From Nocardia miyunensis NBRC 108239 (lineage in GTDB: Bacteria > Actinomycetota > Actinomycetes > Mycobacteriales > Mycobacteriaceae), in contig NZ_BDBQ01000098.1 in the NCBI RefSeq assembly GCF_001613065.1, positions 1-60,102 of the forward strand: a stretch of 60,102 bases of DNA. The letters run 5' to 3'. This document shows positions 24,686-33,255 of the stretch, one piece after another. Each line of letters begins with the position of its first letter. Within the stretch, counting starts at the first letter, position 1. The notes under the pieces were generated by a model, which was not told the origin of the DNA, did no database searches, and saw only the letters and a list, made by a program, of their open reading frames with translations. The position numbers and the translations under genes were made by a program.

Positions 24686-26029
24686 ATGACAGGGGACACC
24701 CTGGAGACCAGCCCGATCCCGACCCTGCGGCGCGAGGACCGCGGCCTCCCGGTGATCGGGACGTTGCTCGAGTACGCCAAGGATCCACAGTCGGTGTTCC
24801 AGCGGGAATGGGATCACTACGGCCCGGTCGCACCGATGTACTCCCTAGGACGGACCTCGGCACTGCTGCTCGGCGCGGACGCGTGCGGCGCGGCGCTGAC
24901 GAACAAGGACGGCGCACTGGCCAATGAACCGGCCTGGTCGCGGCTGGTCGGGCCGTTCTTCCACGGCGGGCTCATGCTCATCGATTTCGACGAGCACAAG
25001 CGACATCGGCGAATCCTGCAGCAGGCGTTCACCCGCCCGCGGTTGCAGGCCTATACCGAGCGTCTGCATCCGGCCATCGAGAAGGGCGTGGCGCATTGGG
25101 ACGAGAGCGACTCGTTCCCCTCGTACTGGAAACTCAAGCAGCTGACCCTCGACATCGCCGCGGACCTGTTCATGGGCGGCGCACAGGACACCGGCCCGGC
25201 CGAGATGGACCGAGTCAACAAGGCATTCATCGCCTGCGTCCAGGCCGCGACCGGAATCGTGCGCGGCAGGGTGCCGTTCACCCGCTGGGGCAGGGCCTAT
25301 CGCGGCCGCGCGGTGCTCGAGGATTTCCTGCGCCACTACCTGCCGGCCAGACGGGCCGAGCAGACCGACGACATCTTCTCGGTGCTGTGCCACATCGAGG
25401 ACGAGGACGGCGCCCGCTTCACCGACGACGACGTGGTGAACCACATGATCTTCCTGATGATGGCCGCACACGACACCTCCACCATCACCACCTCCACGAT
25501 CCTGCAGTATCTGGGCCAGCATCCGCAGTGGCAGGAGCGCTGCCGCACCGAGGCGCTGGCGCTGGGCCCCGCTCCGTCGATGACCGAACTCGAGGGCCTG
25601 GAATCCATCGATCTGGTCATGCGCGAGGCACTGCGACTACGCGCTCCGGTCCCGGTCCTGGTCCGCTACGCGGTGAAAGACACTGTGATCCAAGGGGTTC
25701 GGATCCCCGCCGGTACCGATGTGGTCATCGGAATCCAGTTCACCCACCTGATGCCGCAGTACTGGACCGACCCGCACACCTTCGACCCCGCCCGCTTCGG
25801 CCCCGAGCGCCGCGAGGACAAATCCCACCGCTTCGCGTGGGAGCCCTTCGGCGGCGGCGCGCACAAATGTGTCGGCATGCATTTCGGCGGCCTGGAAGTG
25901 AAGTCGATCATGCACCGCCTGCTCCGGGATTACCACTGGCAGGTGGATCCCGGCTACGTCCCGCCGATGGACTATCACTCCCTGCCCTTCCCCAAGGACG
26001 GCCTGCCGATATCCTTCACCCGCAACTGA
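24686..26029 (+). CDS. Cytochrome P450, CYP136-like (447 aa)
   Basis: Heme monooxygenase. The I-helix oxygen-activation motif is AAHDTSTITT, the K-helix ExxR is EALRLR, and the heme loop FGGGAHKCVG supplies the cysteine ligand. Length and the KDGLPI end resemble CYP120/CYP136-like enzymes that act on terpenoid or sterol-like substrates. GAGGT precedes the ATG. Ferredoxin and reductase partners are not encoded nearby. Subfamily is from pattern memory and synteny. Confidence 0.88.
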   Translation: MTGDTLETSPIPTLRREDRGLPVIGTLLEYAKDPQSVFQREWDHYGPVAPMYSLGRTSALLLGADACGAALTNKDGALANEPAWSRLVGPFFHGGLMLIDFDEHKRHRRILQQAFTRPRLQAYTERLHPAIEKGVAHWDESDSFPSYWKLKQLTLDIAADLFMGGAQDTGPAEMDRVNKAFIACVQAATGIVRGRVPFTRWGRAYRGRAVLEDFLRHYLPARRAEQTDDIFSVLCHIEDEDGARFTDDDVVNHMIFLMMAAHDTSTITTSTILQYLGQHPQWQERCRTEALALGPAPSMTELEGLESIDLVMREALRLRAPVPVLVRYAVKDTVIQGVRIPAGTDVVIGIQFTHLMPQYWTDPHTFDPARFGPERREDKSHRFAWEPFGGGAHKCVGMHFGGLEVKSIMHRLLRDYHWQVDPGYVPPMDYHSLPFPKDGLPISFTRN

Positions 26030-26270
26030 ATTCGCCCGAACACCGTCGACGACCCCGTGATGCGAAACCGGATCGCCGATGCCGCGGCGCGCGTAGTCGA
26101 TGGAGGTCGGCACCGACAGCCATACACCGCCGTCACTGGTCGCGCAGCGAAAACGGTCCGGCGCAGTGTCGGTACGGGACCCGCCGACCCCCGCTGTCGC
26201 CGCCAGGGCGAGGCTGACGATCCGATACGGCGACAAGGACTTCCGAACTCGTCGCCGAGCCCGTGGAACG

Positions 26271-28472
26271 TCATTTACGAGGTAGCCCCATCACCAGAGT
26301 GGCGATGGTGTTCAGCTGGATCTCCAGGGTTCCGCCGCCGATCACCCAGGTCGGGATGTCCAGTTCGTGATGGACGACCTCGGAATCCTTCTCGCTCAAC
26401 GCGGCCGCGGGACCGATCAGTTCGAGGGCGGCGGCCGCGGCGTCGGTGTGCAGCATCGAGGCGGCGGCCTTGGACATGCTCGTCGCTGGGCCGATCGCGT
26501 GACCGTCGAGGCGGCGGATGGTCTCGCGCAGGTTCATCGCCGAAATGGCGGCCCCGCGGGCGCTGATCCGGCCCAGGACGCGCAGGGCGTTCTCGCGGCT
26601 GCCCACGTATTCGGCACGTTCGATGATGCCGACCAAGCGGGCGTTGTGCCCGGGGTCCCGGACTCCGCCGATGAAAAGCCGTTCCTGGGCAAGGGTTTCC
26701 AGAGTCAGCGCCCAGCCCTGGCCCACCTCGCCGAGGACCATGTCGTCGGGCACGAAGGCGTCGTCGAAGAAGACCTCGTTGAATTCGGCGTTACCGCTGG
26801 ACTGGGTGATCGGGCGGACCGTGACGCCCTCGCCGTGCATGTCCACCAGGAACATGGTCAGGCCCCGATGACGTTCGGACTCGGAATCGGTGCGGGCGAG
26901 CAGAAGTCCCCAGTCCGAGCGATGGGCCAGAGTGGTCCAGATCTTCTGCCCGTTGAGCCGCCAGCCGCCGCCGTCCCTGGTGGCGCGCAGGCTCAGCGAG
27001 GCCACATCCGATCCGGCTTCCGGTTCGCTCATCAGCTGGCACCAGATCTCCTCGCCGCGCAGGGCGGGACCGGCCAGGCGGGCGAGCTGTTCGGGAGTTC
27101 CGCGCTGCAATACGATCGGCACCACCCACTGCCCGATTCCCATGGAGGGCTGGGTGATTCCGTGCCTGTCGTACTCGTCCTGGAGGATCAGCTGTTCCAG
27201 CGGCCCGGCCTCGATACCCCACGGCGCGGGCATGGGCGGGGACACCAGTCCGGAGTCGGCGAGCAGCGTGCGGCGCGGGCCGGTGTTGGTGGCGTCGTGG
27301 TCACCGATCTTGCCGGGGTACGGATTGTCCAGCGCGGCGGCCCGGTCCAGAATCTCCGAAACCCATTCGCGGAACGTGGAATCGGCCTCCGGCAGCGGCA
27401 CAGCGAAATTGCGCGGTCCACCGAGCGCGACCTCTCCGAGGCGACGTTCCCAGCTCTCCGGGGAGCCGCCGAGACCGGCCAGCGAGATGGCCCGCCGCCA
27501 GTACAGGTGCAGATCGTGCTCCCAGGTGAAACCGATCGCGCCGTGCAGGCCGAGACATTCCACGGCGGCGTGCACGGCATTGCCGAGGGTGGTGATCGCG
27601 GCGCCGGCCACGGCGTGCGTGCGCTGAGCGGGATCGTCGGCGAGGCCGCGCACCGCGTCCCAGGCCGCCGACGTGGCCAGTTCACTGGTGATCAGCAGTT
27701 GCGCGGTGCGATGCTGAACCGCCTGGAAGGAGCCGATCGGACGACCGAATTGCTTGCGGGCCTTCACATATTCGGTGGCCGTATCCGAGCACCAGCGGAT
27801 CACCCCGGCGGCCTCGACGGCCATGAACGCGGTGGCCACGGCCTCGGCATAATCGGCGTCGATGCCGTCGAGTTCGGTTCCGGAAGCATCCCGCAACCTG
27901 ACGACGCCGAGGTCGCGGCCGAGATCGGATCCGGCGCGCGCCTCGATCTCCACTCCCGGCGCGGTCCGTTCCACCAGGAACCAGCGGGTCCCGGCGGCCC
28001 CGGCCGCGGCGACCAGCAGCACTTCGGCGGCGGCCGCGCCCAGAACCGGGCCGGTCTCACCGGTCAAACCCGCATCGGCCGCCCGCACCCCGTGTGTGGG
28101 CGCCACGGTGGCGCCGGTTCCGCCCTCGGCGAATCGGCGAAGCGTATCACCAACCAGCTCAGCGGATTTCGCCGAAGCGACGACGGCGCTCGTGAGCACC
28201 GACGGCAGGAGCGGACCGGGGAGCAGAGCCCGCCCGGCCTCGGCGAGCACCACCGCGATCTCGTCCAGGGTGCCGCCCTGCCCGCCCACGTCCTCGGGCA
28301 GATGCACACCGGGCAGTCCGAGTGCGACCAGATCCGCCCAGAAGGTCGGCAGCTCACCGGCGGCGAGCCGATCGGTGTTCCGGCGGGTGTATTCCCGCGT
28401 GCTGTGGCGGTCGGCGAATCCGCTGACGGCCTCCGCCAGCGCCGTCTGGTCCGCGGTCAAGGCAACAGGCAC
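26271..28472 (-). CDS. Double-length acyl-CoA dehydrogenase, FadE22/FadE34 type (733 aa)
   Basis: Two fused acyl-CoA dehydrogenase units. The N-terminal unit (about 1-370) ends with the helical domain containing YVKARKQFGRPIGSFQAVQH. The C-terminal unit has the FAD/substrate segments CQLMSEPEAGSDVASL and GWRLNGQKIWTTLAH, and ends in VIGGGTLEIQLNTIATLVMGLPRK, where the first G-rich turn is typical. In M. tuberculosis two FadE proteins are this long: FadE34 (ChsE3), which acts on the C26 steroid side chain, and FadE22. A KstR-type box upstream favours the steroid role, synteny with a P450/TetR pair favours FadE22; I leave this open. Confidence 0.88.
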   Translation of the reverse strand: MPVALTADQTALAEAVSGFADRHSTREYTRRNTDRLAAGELPTFWADLVALGLPGVHLPEDVGGQGGTLDEIAVVLAEAGRALLPGPLLPSVLTSAVVASAKSAELVGDTLRRFAEGGTGATVAPTHGVRAADAGLTGETGPVLGAAAAEVLLVAAAGAAGTRWFLVERTAPGVEIEARAGSDLGRDLGVVRLRDASGTELDGIDADYAEAVATAFMAVEAAGVIRWCSDTATEYVKARKQFGRPIGSFQAVQHRTAQLLITSELATSAAWDAVRGLADDPAQRTHAVAGAAITTLGNAVHAAVECLGLHGAIGFTWEHDLHLYWRRAISLAGLGGSPESWERRLGEVALGGPRNFAVPLPEADSTFREWVSEILDRAAALDNPYPGKIGDHDATNTGPRRTLLADSGLVSPPMPAPWGIEAGPLEQLILQDEYDRHGITQPSMGIGQWVVPIVLQRGTPEQLARLAGPALRGEEIWCQLMSEPEAGSDVASLSLRATRDGGGWRLNGQKIWTTLAHRSDWGLLLARTDSESERHRGLTMFLVDMHGEGVTVRPITQSSGNAEFNEVFFDDAFVPDDMVLGEVGQGWALTLETLAQERLFIGGVRDPGHNARLVGIIERAEYVGSRENALRVLGRISARGAAISAMNLRETIRRLDGHAIGPATSMSKAAASMLHTDAAAAALELIGPAAALSEKDSEVVHHELDIPTWVIGGGTLEIQLNTIATLVMGLPRK

Positions 28473-28531
28473 GGTCTCTCACTTCGGTCGGCATTCAGTT
28501 CGTTCCCGGCTCTGATCCGGATGCTTCCGAT

Positions 28532-28545
28532 TAGAACAGGTTCTA
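28532..28545. promoter_or_regulatory. KstR-type operator upstream of the fused acyl-CoA dehydrogenase
   Basis: TAGAACAGGTTCTA matches the KstR consensus TnnAACnnGTTnnA at every fixed base and has six-base perfect arms. It lies 60 to 73 bases upstream of the acyl-CoA dehydrogenase ATG. KstR represses steroid catabolic genes in mycolic-acid actinomycetes and is released by 3-oxo-sterol-CoA esters. The match is seen; regulation by KstR is inferred. Confidence 0.65.
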
Positions 28546-28618
28546 TGACGTTACATGGTCGAACAGGACCTGCGCCGCATTCCCCGAGGGTGGCGAAGGT
28601 CCTGTTCGACAGGCACCG

Positions 28619-30811
28619 CTACACCGCCCTGCTCGCGATCCGGGCGGACGTTCCGGTGAGGCTCGCCAGAGCCTGCGGCAGCGCGCCACGATGCAGAACG
28701 CCCAGGCGCTGGGTGGCGCGAGTGAGGGCGACGTAGAGTTCGGCGGCCCCGCGCGGACCGTCAGCGAGGATTCGTGCGGGCTCGACGACCAGGACGGCGT
28801 CGAATTCGAGGCCCTTGGTCTCCGACGCGGCCACCACCCCGGGAACATCCGGTGGCCCGATGACGATGCTGGTTCCCTCGAGATCCGCTTCCTCGCGGAC
28901 GAATTCCTCGATGGCCGAGGATAATTCGTCCTCATCGACCTGCCGGGCCCAGGGCCGCACACCGGCTGCACGGACCGACTCCGGCGGCCGGACGCCGGGC
29001 GCGAACTCCGCGAGCAGGGCCGCGGCGACGCTCATGATCTCCGCCGGGGTGCGGTAGTTCACCGACAGCGACCGGTAGGCCCAGCGATCGGGAACATAGG
29101 GCGCGAGCATCGCGTCCCACGAGCGCGCGCCCGCGGGCGAACGACGTTGCGCCAGATCGCCTACCACCGTGAAGGACCTACCGGGACAGCGGCGCATGAG
29201 CACCCGCCAATCCATCTCCGACAGCTCCTGCGCCTCGTCGACGACGACGTGCCGGTACGTCCAATCACGGTCCGCCGCAGCGCGTTCGGCGAGCTCGCGG
29301 GTGTCGCGCTCGATGAAGCGGTCCGCGAGATCCTCGGCGTAGAGCAGATCGGTCGCGTACAGGTGGTCCTCGTCGTCCATCGAATCCTCGCGGCCGACCA
29401 TGAGATCCAGTACGCCCGAGGCATATTCGGCCTGCGCACGACGCTCGCGTTCGGCCGAGTCGTCCTTCGGTTGGTGCGAGCCGAGCAGATCGACCAGCTC
29501 GTCCAGCAGCGGCACGTCCGAGACCGTCCAGGCCGCACCGTCGGCACGCCACAGCGCGTCGTCCGCGCCTGCGGCACAAAGCCTTTCGGAGGAGCTGTAC
29601 AGTGAGGCCAGCAACTCCCGCGGCGTCAGAACCGGCCAGAGCTCGTCCAGGGCGGCGAGATATTCGCGATTCTCCGCCAGCTCGGCGAGCAGATCGCCGC
29701 GCAGTTGTTCCCAGGCTTCACGATCCCCGCGAGTCAACCAGCCCTTGCCGATCCGGGCGATCGCGCGTTCGGTGAGCACCCATTCGACGATGTCCCGGAA
29801 CACCCGGCGAGCCTCGTTGTGCGGCAACCCGCTCTCGCGCGCCTCCTGGATCGCCCACTGGGCGGTCTCGGCATCGATCCGTACCGTCACATCCGTCAGC
29901 TCGATCGTCATCGGATCCCGCGGCAGCCGCTGCCGGTCGGCGATCGCGGCGGCGAGCACGTCCAGGATCTTCAGCGAACCCTTGAGCCGGGCGGCGTCCG
30001 GGGTGTCCTCGGCGGTGACGTGCAGGCCGGGCACGAGATCGCCGGTCGTGGTGAACACCACATCCGATTCGCCCAGGGACGGCAGCACCCGGCCGATGTG
30101 GTTCAGGAACGCCGAATTGGGCCCGACCACCAGCACACCGTGACGCTCGATCTGCTCGCGCTGGGTGTAGAGCAGATAGGCGACGCGATGCAGCGCGACC
30201 ACGGTCTTACCGGTTCCCGGGCCGCCCTCGATCACCAGCACGCCCGCATGATCGAGCCGGATGATCTCGTCCTGTTCGGCCTGGATCGTGGCCACGATGT
30301 CGCGCATACCCTCGCCGCGCGGCGCGTTCACCGCCGCGAGCAGCGCCGCGTCCCCGCGCTCACCCGCGCCGGGCCGACCGAACACCTCGTCGGTGAATTC
30401 GACCAGTTGCCGCCCGCGGGTGTGAAACTGGCGACGACGGCGCATATTCTCCGGGCTCGCCGCGGTGGCGACATAGAACGCCCGTGACGCGGGCGCACGC
30501 CAATCGAGCAGCACGGGTTCGTAGTCGTTGTCCGCGTCCAGCAGACCGATCCGCCCGATGTACGCGTGCTCGCCCGATACGGTGTCCAATCGGCCGAAAC
30601 ACAGTTTGTTGTCCGCCACGTCCAGCCGTTTCACCTGGGTGGCGAGTGTGCGCACCGCCACGTCGCGTTCCACCGGGGACAGGCCGTTGCCACGCAGCGC
30701 CGCACTGTAGCGCTGCTTGGTCTGCGCACGTTCGGCGTCCAGGCGCGCGTACAGCCCGTCCACATATTCCCGTTCGGCCCGCAATTCCTCGTCGTACTCG
30801 TGTGACGCCAC
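28619..30811 (-). CDS. helR: RNA polymerase-recycling motor ATPase HelR (730 aa)
   Basis: HelD-family superfamily-1 ATPase that dislodges rifamycins and stalled complexes from RNA polymerase. Walker A is GGPGTGKTVVALHR; the Walker B-type box is HVVVDEAQELSEMDWRVLMRRCPGRS; the later motif VNYRTPAEIM and C-terminal YVALTRATQRLGV are SF1 motifs IV-VI. The N-terminus (EYDEELRAEREYVDGLYARL...) is the coiled-coil arm that enters the secondary channel. I prefer the GTG at 30811 after GAGGGG; the ATG at 30874 would fall in the leader next to the RAE. A rifamycin-associated element lies upstream, the arrangement known for inducible rifamycin resistance genes. Confidence 0.9.
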   Translation of the reverse strand: MASHEYDEELRAEREYVDGLYARLDAERAQTKQRYSAALRGNGLSPVERDVAVRTLATQVKRLDVADNKLCFGRLDTVSGEHAYIGRIGLLDADNDYEPVLLDWRAPASRAFYVATAASPENMRRRRQFHTRGRQLVEFTDEVFGRPGAGERGDAALLAAVNAPRGEGMRDIVATIQAEQDEIIRLDHAGVLVIEGGPGTGKTVVALHRVAYLLYTQREQIERHGVLVVGPNSAFLNHIGRVLPSLGESDVVFTTTGDLVPGLHVTAEDTPDAARLKGSLKILDVLAAAIADRQRLPRDPMTIELTDVTVRIDAETAQWAIQEARESGLPHNEARRVFRDIVEWVLTERAIARIGKGWLTRGDREAWEQLRGDLLAELAENREYLAALDELWPVLTPRELLASLYSSSERLCAAGADDALWRADGAAWTVSDVPLLDELVDLLGSHQPKDDSAERERRAQAEYASGVLDLMVGREDSMDDEDHLYATDLLYAEDLADRFIERDTRELAERAAADRDWTYRHVVVDEAQELSEMDWRVLMRRCPGRSFTVVGDLAQRRSPAGARSWDAMLAPYVPDRWAYRSLSVNYRTPAEIMSVAAALLAEFAPGVRPPESVRAAGVRPWARQVDEDELSSAIEEFVREEADLEGTSIVIGPPDVPGVVAASETKGLEFDAVLVVEPARILADGPRGAAELYVALTRATQRLGVLHRGALPQALASLTGTSARIASRAV

Positions 30812-30878
30812 ACGCCCCTCACTTTCCCTGACCCGACCTGCAGGTTGTCGCCTCGGCCAGCGATTGTGCAGCATGGAC

Positions 30879-30898
30879 GGGGCCTTGCCGCAAGCCCC
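30879..30898. promoter_or_regulatory. Rifamycin-associated element (RAE) upstream of helR
   Basis: On the plus strand GGGGCCTTGCCGCAAGCCCC; read on the minus strand it is the near-palindromic RAE known upstream of rifamycin-inactivation genes and helR in actinomycetes. It is 68 bases before the proposed GTG. A TATAAC hexamer at 30906-30911 (minus strand) would put the transcription start at about the edge of the RAE. The match is from memory of the published consensus. Confidence 0.75.
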
Positions 30899-30981
30899 GG
30901 TATGCGTTATAAAGTTGAAGGGGAAGAAATACAGGATCTTTCAACTCATTGATTCGTGTGGCCCACACCACGAAATTCCGA

Positions 30982-32535
30982 TTACCGAGAATTCTTCCCA
31001 CTGCCGCGAGATAATTCGCGAATCTCCTTGCCGAACAGATGTTCCTGGGTGCTGCACGCTGAGTAGGCAACGGGCACAACCACATCCGGGCATTGGATGA
31101 TCGGCCCGCTCGCGGATGCGGCGGGCCGATCACCGTGCGCAGTCCCTGAGGCGGCCTCGGAGGGAACCTCACCCAGGACGAGCGCCGGATCGTCGGGCAG
31201 CCAGTTGCCGTGGAATCCCGCGGGCACCCGCTGCGGCAGATGAATCTCCGCCACCGGCCCCGCCGCGAGATCCTCCGCATCCAGGATCACCAGATCGCTG
31301 CGATCGGTCGCCGGATCGAAGACATAGGACAGCAGCCATCCCGGACCGCCGGGCCGATCGTCGGCCGGAGCGAAGGACGCCTCGGACGGGTTGCGTCCGC
31401 CGGGGAACACGCAACTGGTCGTGTCGCCGGTCCGCAGATCGTAGCGGTGCAGTGCGCCGAGCCCCTCGGATTCACCGGTCCATGCCGACGAAACCGTACT
31501 GGTCACATGCCCGTACCGTGCGGGCAGACCGGCCAGCCGGTCATCTATACGTGGGAATTCGGCATGACGATCGTCGATCTGCCGCTCGGTCACCGTGCCG
31601 GTGTTCAGATCGATCGTCCAGCTCCACAGATTCCCCGGGACGTCGACGTCGACGCCGTCACCGAGACGGTCGTATCGGATGACCTGCAGAGTCAGCACCT
31701 GCCCACTCGGATCCTCGTACGCGTTGAGGCCGTGGAAGACGTAGCAGGGCTCGATCTCGAACCAGCGCACCGCAGCGCCGGGATCGGTTCGGTCCAGAAC
31801 CCCCAGGCGCGCACCGTATTCGGGCTGCCAACCGAAAGACATTCCGGGCGCGCCCGACCTCATCCGCGTCGGCTGGAAAACCACTGGGAGATCCATGAAT
31901 ACGACATGTCCGGAGGTGAGGTGGAAATCGTGCATCATCGTCGGAGCCGCCACATCGATCGGCTGGGTGAAGACCAGATTCCCGTTCGCATCCGCCCGGT
32001 GATAGGTCAGATATGGCCGTTCACGAGCACCGTAACCGAAGAAGTGCAGTTCACCGGTGATCGGGCAGATCTTCGGATGGGCCGTCATCGCGGTGTGCAA
32101 CCGGCCGCCGAAGTCGTAGGCGCCCAGGGTGTCGAGTTCATGTCCCGCACGCATGTCGAGTTCGTACGGGAGCGAGGACTCCACCAGCGCGAACGTGCGT
32201 CCGGCATGCCGGACGACATGCGTATTGGCCTGGCCGAAAGCCAGATCGCGGGGGCCGGTTCCATTGTCCCGCTGCGGATCCGCGGTGAACATAGCGGTGC
32301 GAACCCAGCGATTGCGATACGCGACCGCACGACCGCCTTCGAGCCGCACGCCGTGCACCATGCCGTCGCCGACGAACCAGTGCGGCGAAACGCCCGTGCG
32401 CGGATTCGGACCGTTTCGCAGATACCAGCCGGTCAGATCGGGCGGGATGGCACCGGATACCGGCAGTTCGGTCGCGCTGAGTTCGGTGGTGACCGGCGCG
32501 AAACCGCCGAGCAGATGAGGAGCCGTGGCGGTCAT
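30982..32535 (-). CDS. Carotenoid oxygenase (RPE65/CCD family) with a C-terminal extension (517 aa)
   Basis: Non-heme iron dioxygenase that cleaves carotenoid or stilbene-like double bonds. The four iron histidines are visible in order: TAHPKI, MMHDFHLT, YVFHGLNAYED and GFHGNWLPD. The N-terminal GWYLRNGPNPR is also typical. The ATG at 32535 has AAGGAA upstream. Family members usually end shortly after the fourth histidine; here about 65 more residues follow, encoded partly by a strong inverted repeat. It follows the membrane-protein gene after 14 bases and is probably PadR-controlled. Confidence 0.88.
   Translation of the reverse strand: MTATAPHLLGGFAPVTTELSATELPVSGAIPPDLTGWYLRNGPNPRTGVSPHWFVGDGMVHGVRLEGGRAVAYRNRWVRTAMFTADPQRDNGTGPRDLAFGQANTHVVRHAGRTFALVESSLPYELDMRAGHELDTLGAYDFGGRLHTAMTAHPKICPITGELHFFGYGARERPYLTYHRADANGNLVFTQPIDVAAPTMMHDFHLTSGHVVFMDLPVVFQPTRMRSGAPGMSFGWQPEYGARLGVLDRTDPGAAVRWFEIEPCYVFHGLNAYEDPSGQVLTLQVIRYDRLGDGVDVDVPGNLWSWTIDLNTGTVTERQIDDRHAEFPRIDDRLAGLPARYGHVTSTVSSAWTGESEGLGALHRYDLRTGDTTSCVFPGGRNPSEASFAPADDRPGGPGWLLSYVFDPATDRSDLVILDAEDLAAGPVAEIHLPQRVPAGFHGNWLPDDPALVLGEVPSEAASGTAHGDRPAASASGPIIQCPDVVVPVAYSACSTQEHLFGKEIRELSRGSGKNSR
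31099..31131. repeat. Strong hairpin inside the 3' end of the carotenoid oxygenase gene
   Basis: GATCGGCCCGC (31099-31109) and GCGGGCCGATC (31121-31131) are perfect 11-base arms around an 11-base loop. The stem has no T-tract. It sits just after the point where a normal-length protein would have ended, so it may be an old terminator now inside a reading frame. Confidence 0.5.
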
Positions 32536-32549
32536 CGAAATCAGTTCCT

Positions 32550-33134
32550 TCACAAGCGATTCGGGATGAAGCGGGACCAGGCGATCGACGGATTCGCGGC
32601 CTTGGCGGCGGCCTGTGCGCGTGCGGTGTAGCGGACGGTGAACAGCGCCGGGATCGCGAACGCGGCGACCTGCACCACGGTGCGCGGAGTATCGGTGTGC
32701 GCCAGGATCGCCAGCAGGACGCAGCCGATGGTGAAGCTCGTGGCCCAGACACTGGTGATGATGTAGTTGACCCGGATGAACGCCGGATTCGACCACAGCT
32801 CCGGCGGCGTGGACTGCTTGGCGATCGGCAGCGTGAACGGCGTGCGGACCAGCAGGGAGATTCCCGCGACGATCATCAGCACGCCACTCGAGATGGCCGG
32901 CGAGTACGGGTGCAGCGGGGTGTTCGGATCGACGAAAGCCAGAACGGTCAGAGCGATGAAGAATGCGGCCGAACCGAGGTCGATCACCATTCCGGTCACG
33001 CCGCGACCGGACCTGACCAGCCGGAATATCTCGATCAGCGACAGGCAGGCAGCGATCAGCGCGGCCCACTGCCAGTAGTGCGACGGCACGACCGCGTACA
33101 CGACCCAGGGGGCGAAGGTGCGCAGGAAGGACAT
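32550..33134 (-). CDS. Unrecognised integral membrane protein, about six helices (194 aa)
   Basis: Function unknown. The ATG at 33134 follows GGAG. Hydrophobic stretches are near residues 5-35, 45-65, 75-95, 125-150 and 155-175; VYAVVPSHYWQWAALIAACL and SSGVLMIVAGISLL are examples. A loop with RTPFTLPIAKQSTPPELW is distinctive. Being the first gene of a two-gene unit with the carotenoid oxygenase, it may deliver or sense a membrane lipid or carotenoid; this is inference. It is divergent from padR-type gene. Confidence 0.75.
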   Translation of the reverse strand: MSFLRTFAPWVVYAVVPSHYWQWAALIAACLSLIEIFRLVRSGRGVTGMVIDLGSAAFFIALTVLAFVDPNTPLHPYSPAISSGVLMIVAGISLLVRTPFTLPIAKQSTPPELWSNPAFIRVNYIITSVWATSFTIGCVLLAILAHTDTPRTVVQVAAFAIPALFTVRYTARAQAAAKAANPSIAWSRFIPNRL

Positions 33135-33180
33135 GATGGAAATCTCCGAATAGTTCGTGTCGGACATGTTGGTTGCGAAT

Positions 33181-33196
33181 ATTCCGGTACCGGAAT
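33181..33196. promoter_or_regulatory. Palindromic operator in the PadR-controlled divergent gap
   Basis: ATTCCGGTACCGGAAT is a perfect 16-base palindrome. A related half-site, ACTCCGGT, follows at 33213-33220. In addition GGACATGT and CGACATGTC flank the region. Between divergent genes, this is the expected PadR binding region. Confidence 0.55.
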
Positions 33197-33255
33197 GTGA
33201 GCTCATCTTGATACTCCGGTGCCGACATGTCAAGACCGTAATGTAGGCTGCCGTC

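Noticed and set aside
25637..26236. A 199-codon minus-strand frame whose first residues look like a signal peptide
   Set aside because: Most of it lies antisense inside the P450 gene. The N-terminal part could be a short secreted protein, but no stop closes it before the P450.
26367..28736. A 789-codon open frame on the plus strand, antisense to the acyl-CoA dehydrogenase
   Set aside because: Low-complexity, Gly/Arg/His-rich sequence produced by the GC bias of the real gene; no domain, no ribosome binding site.
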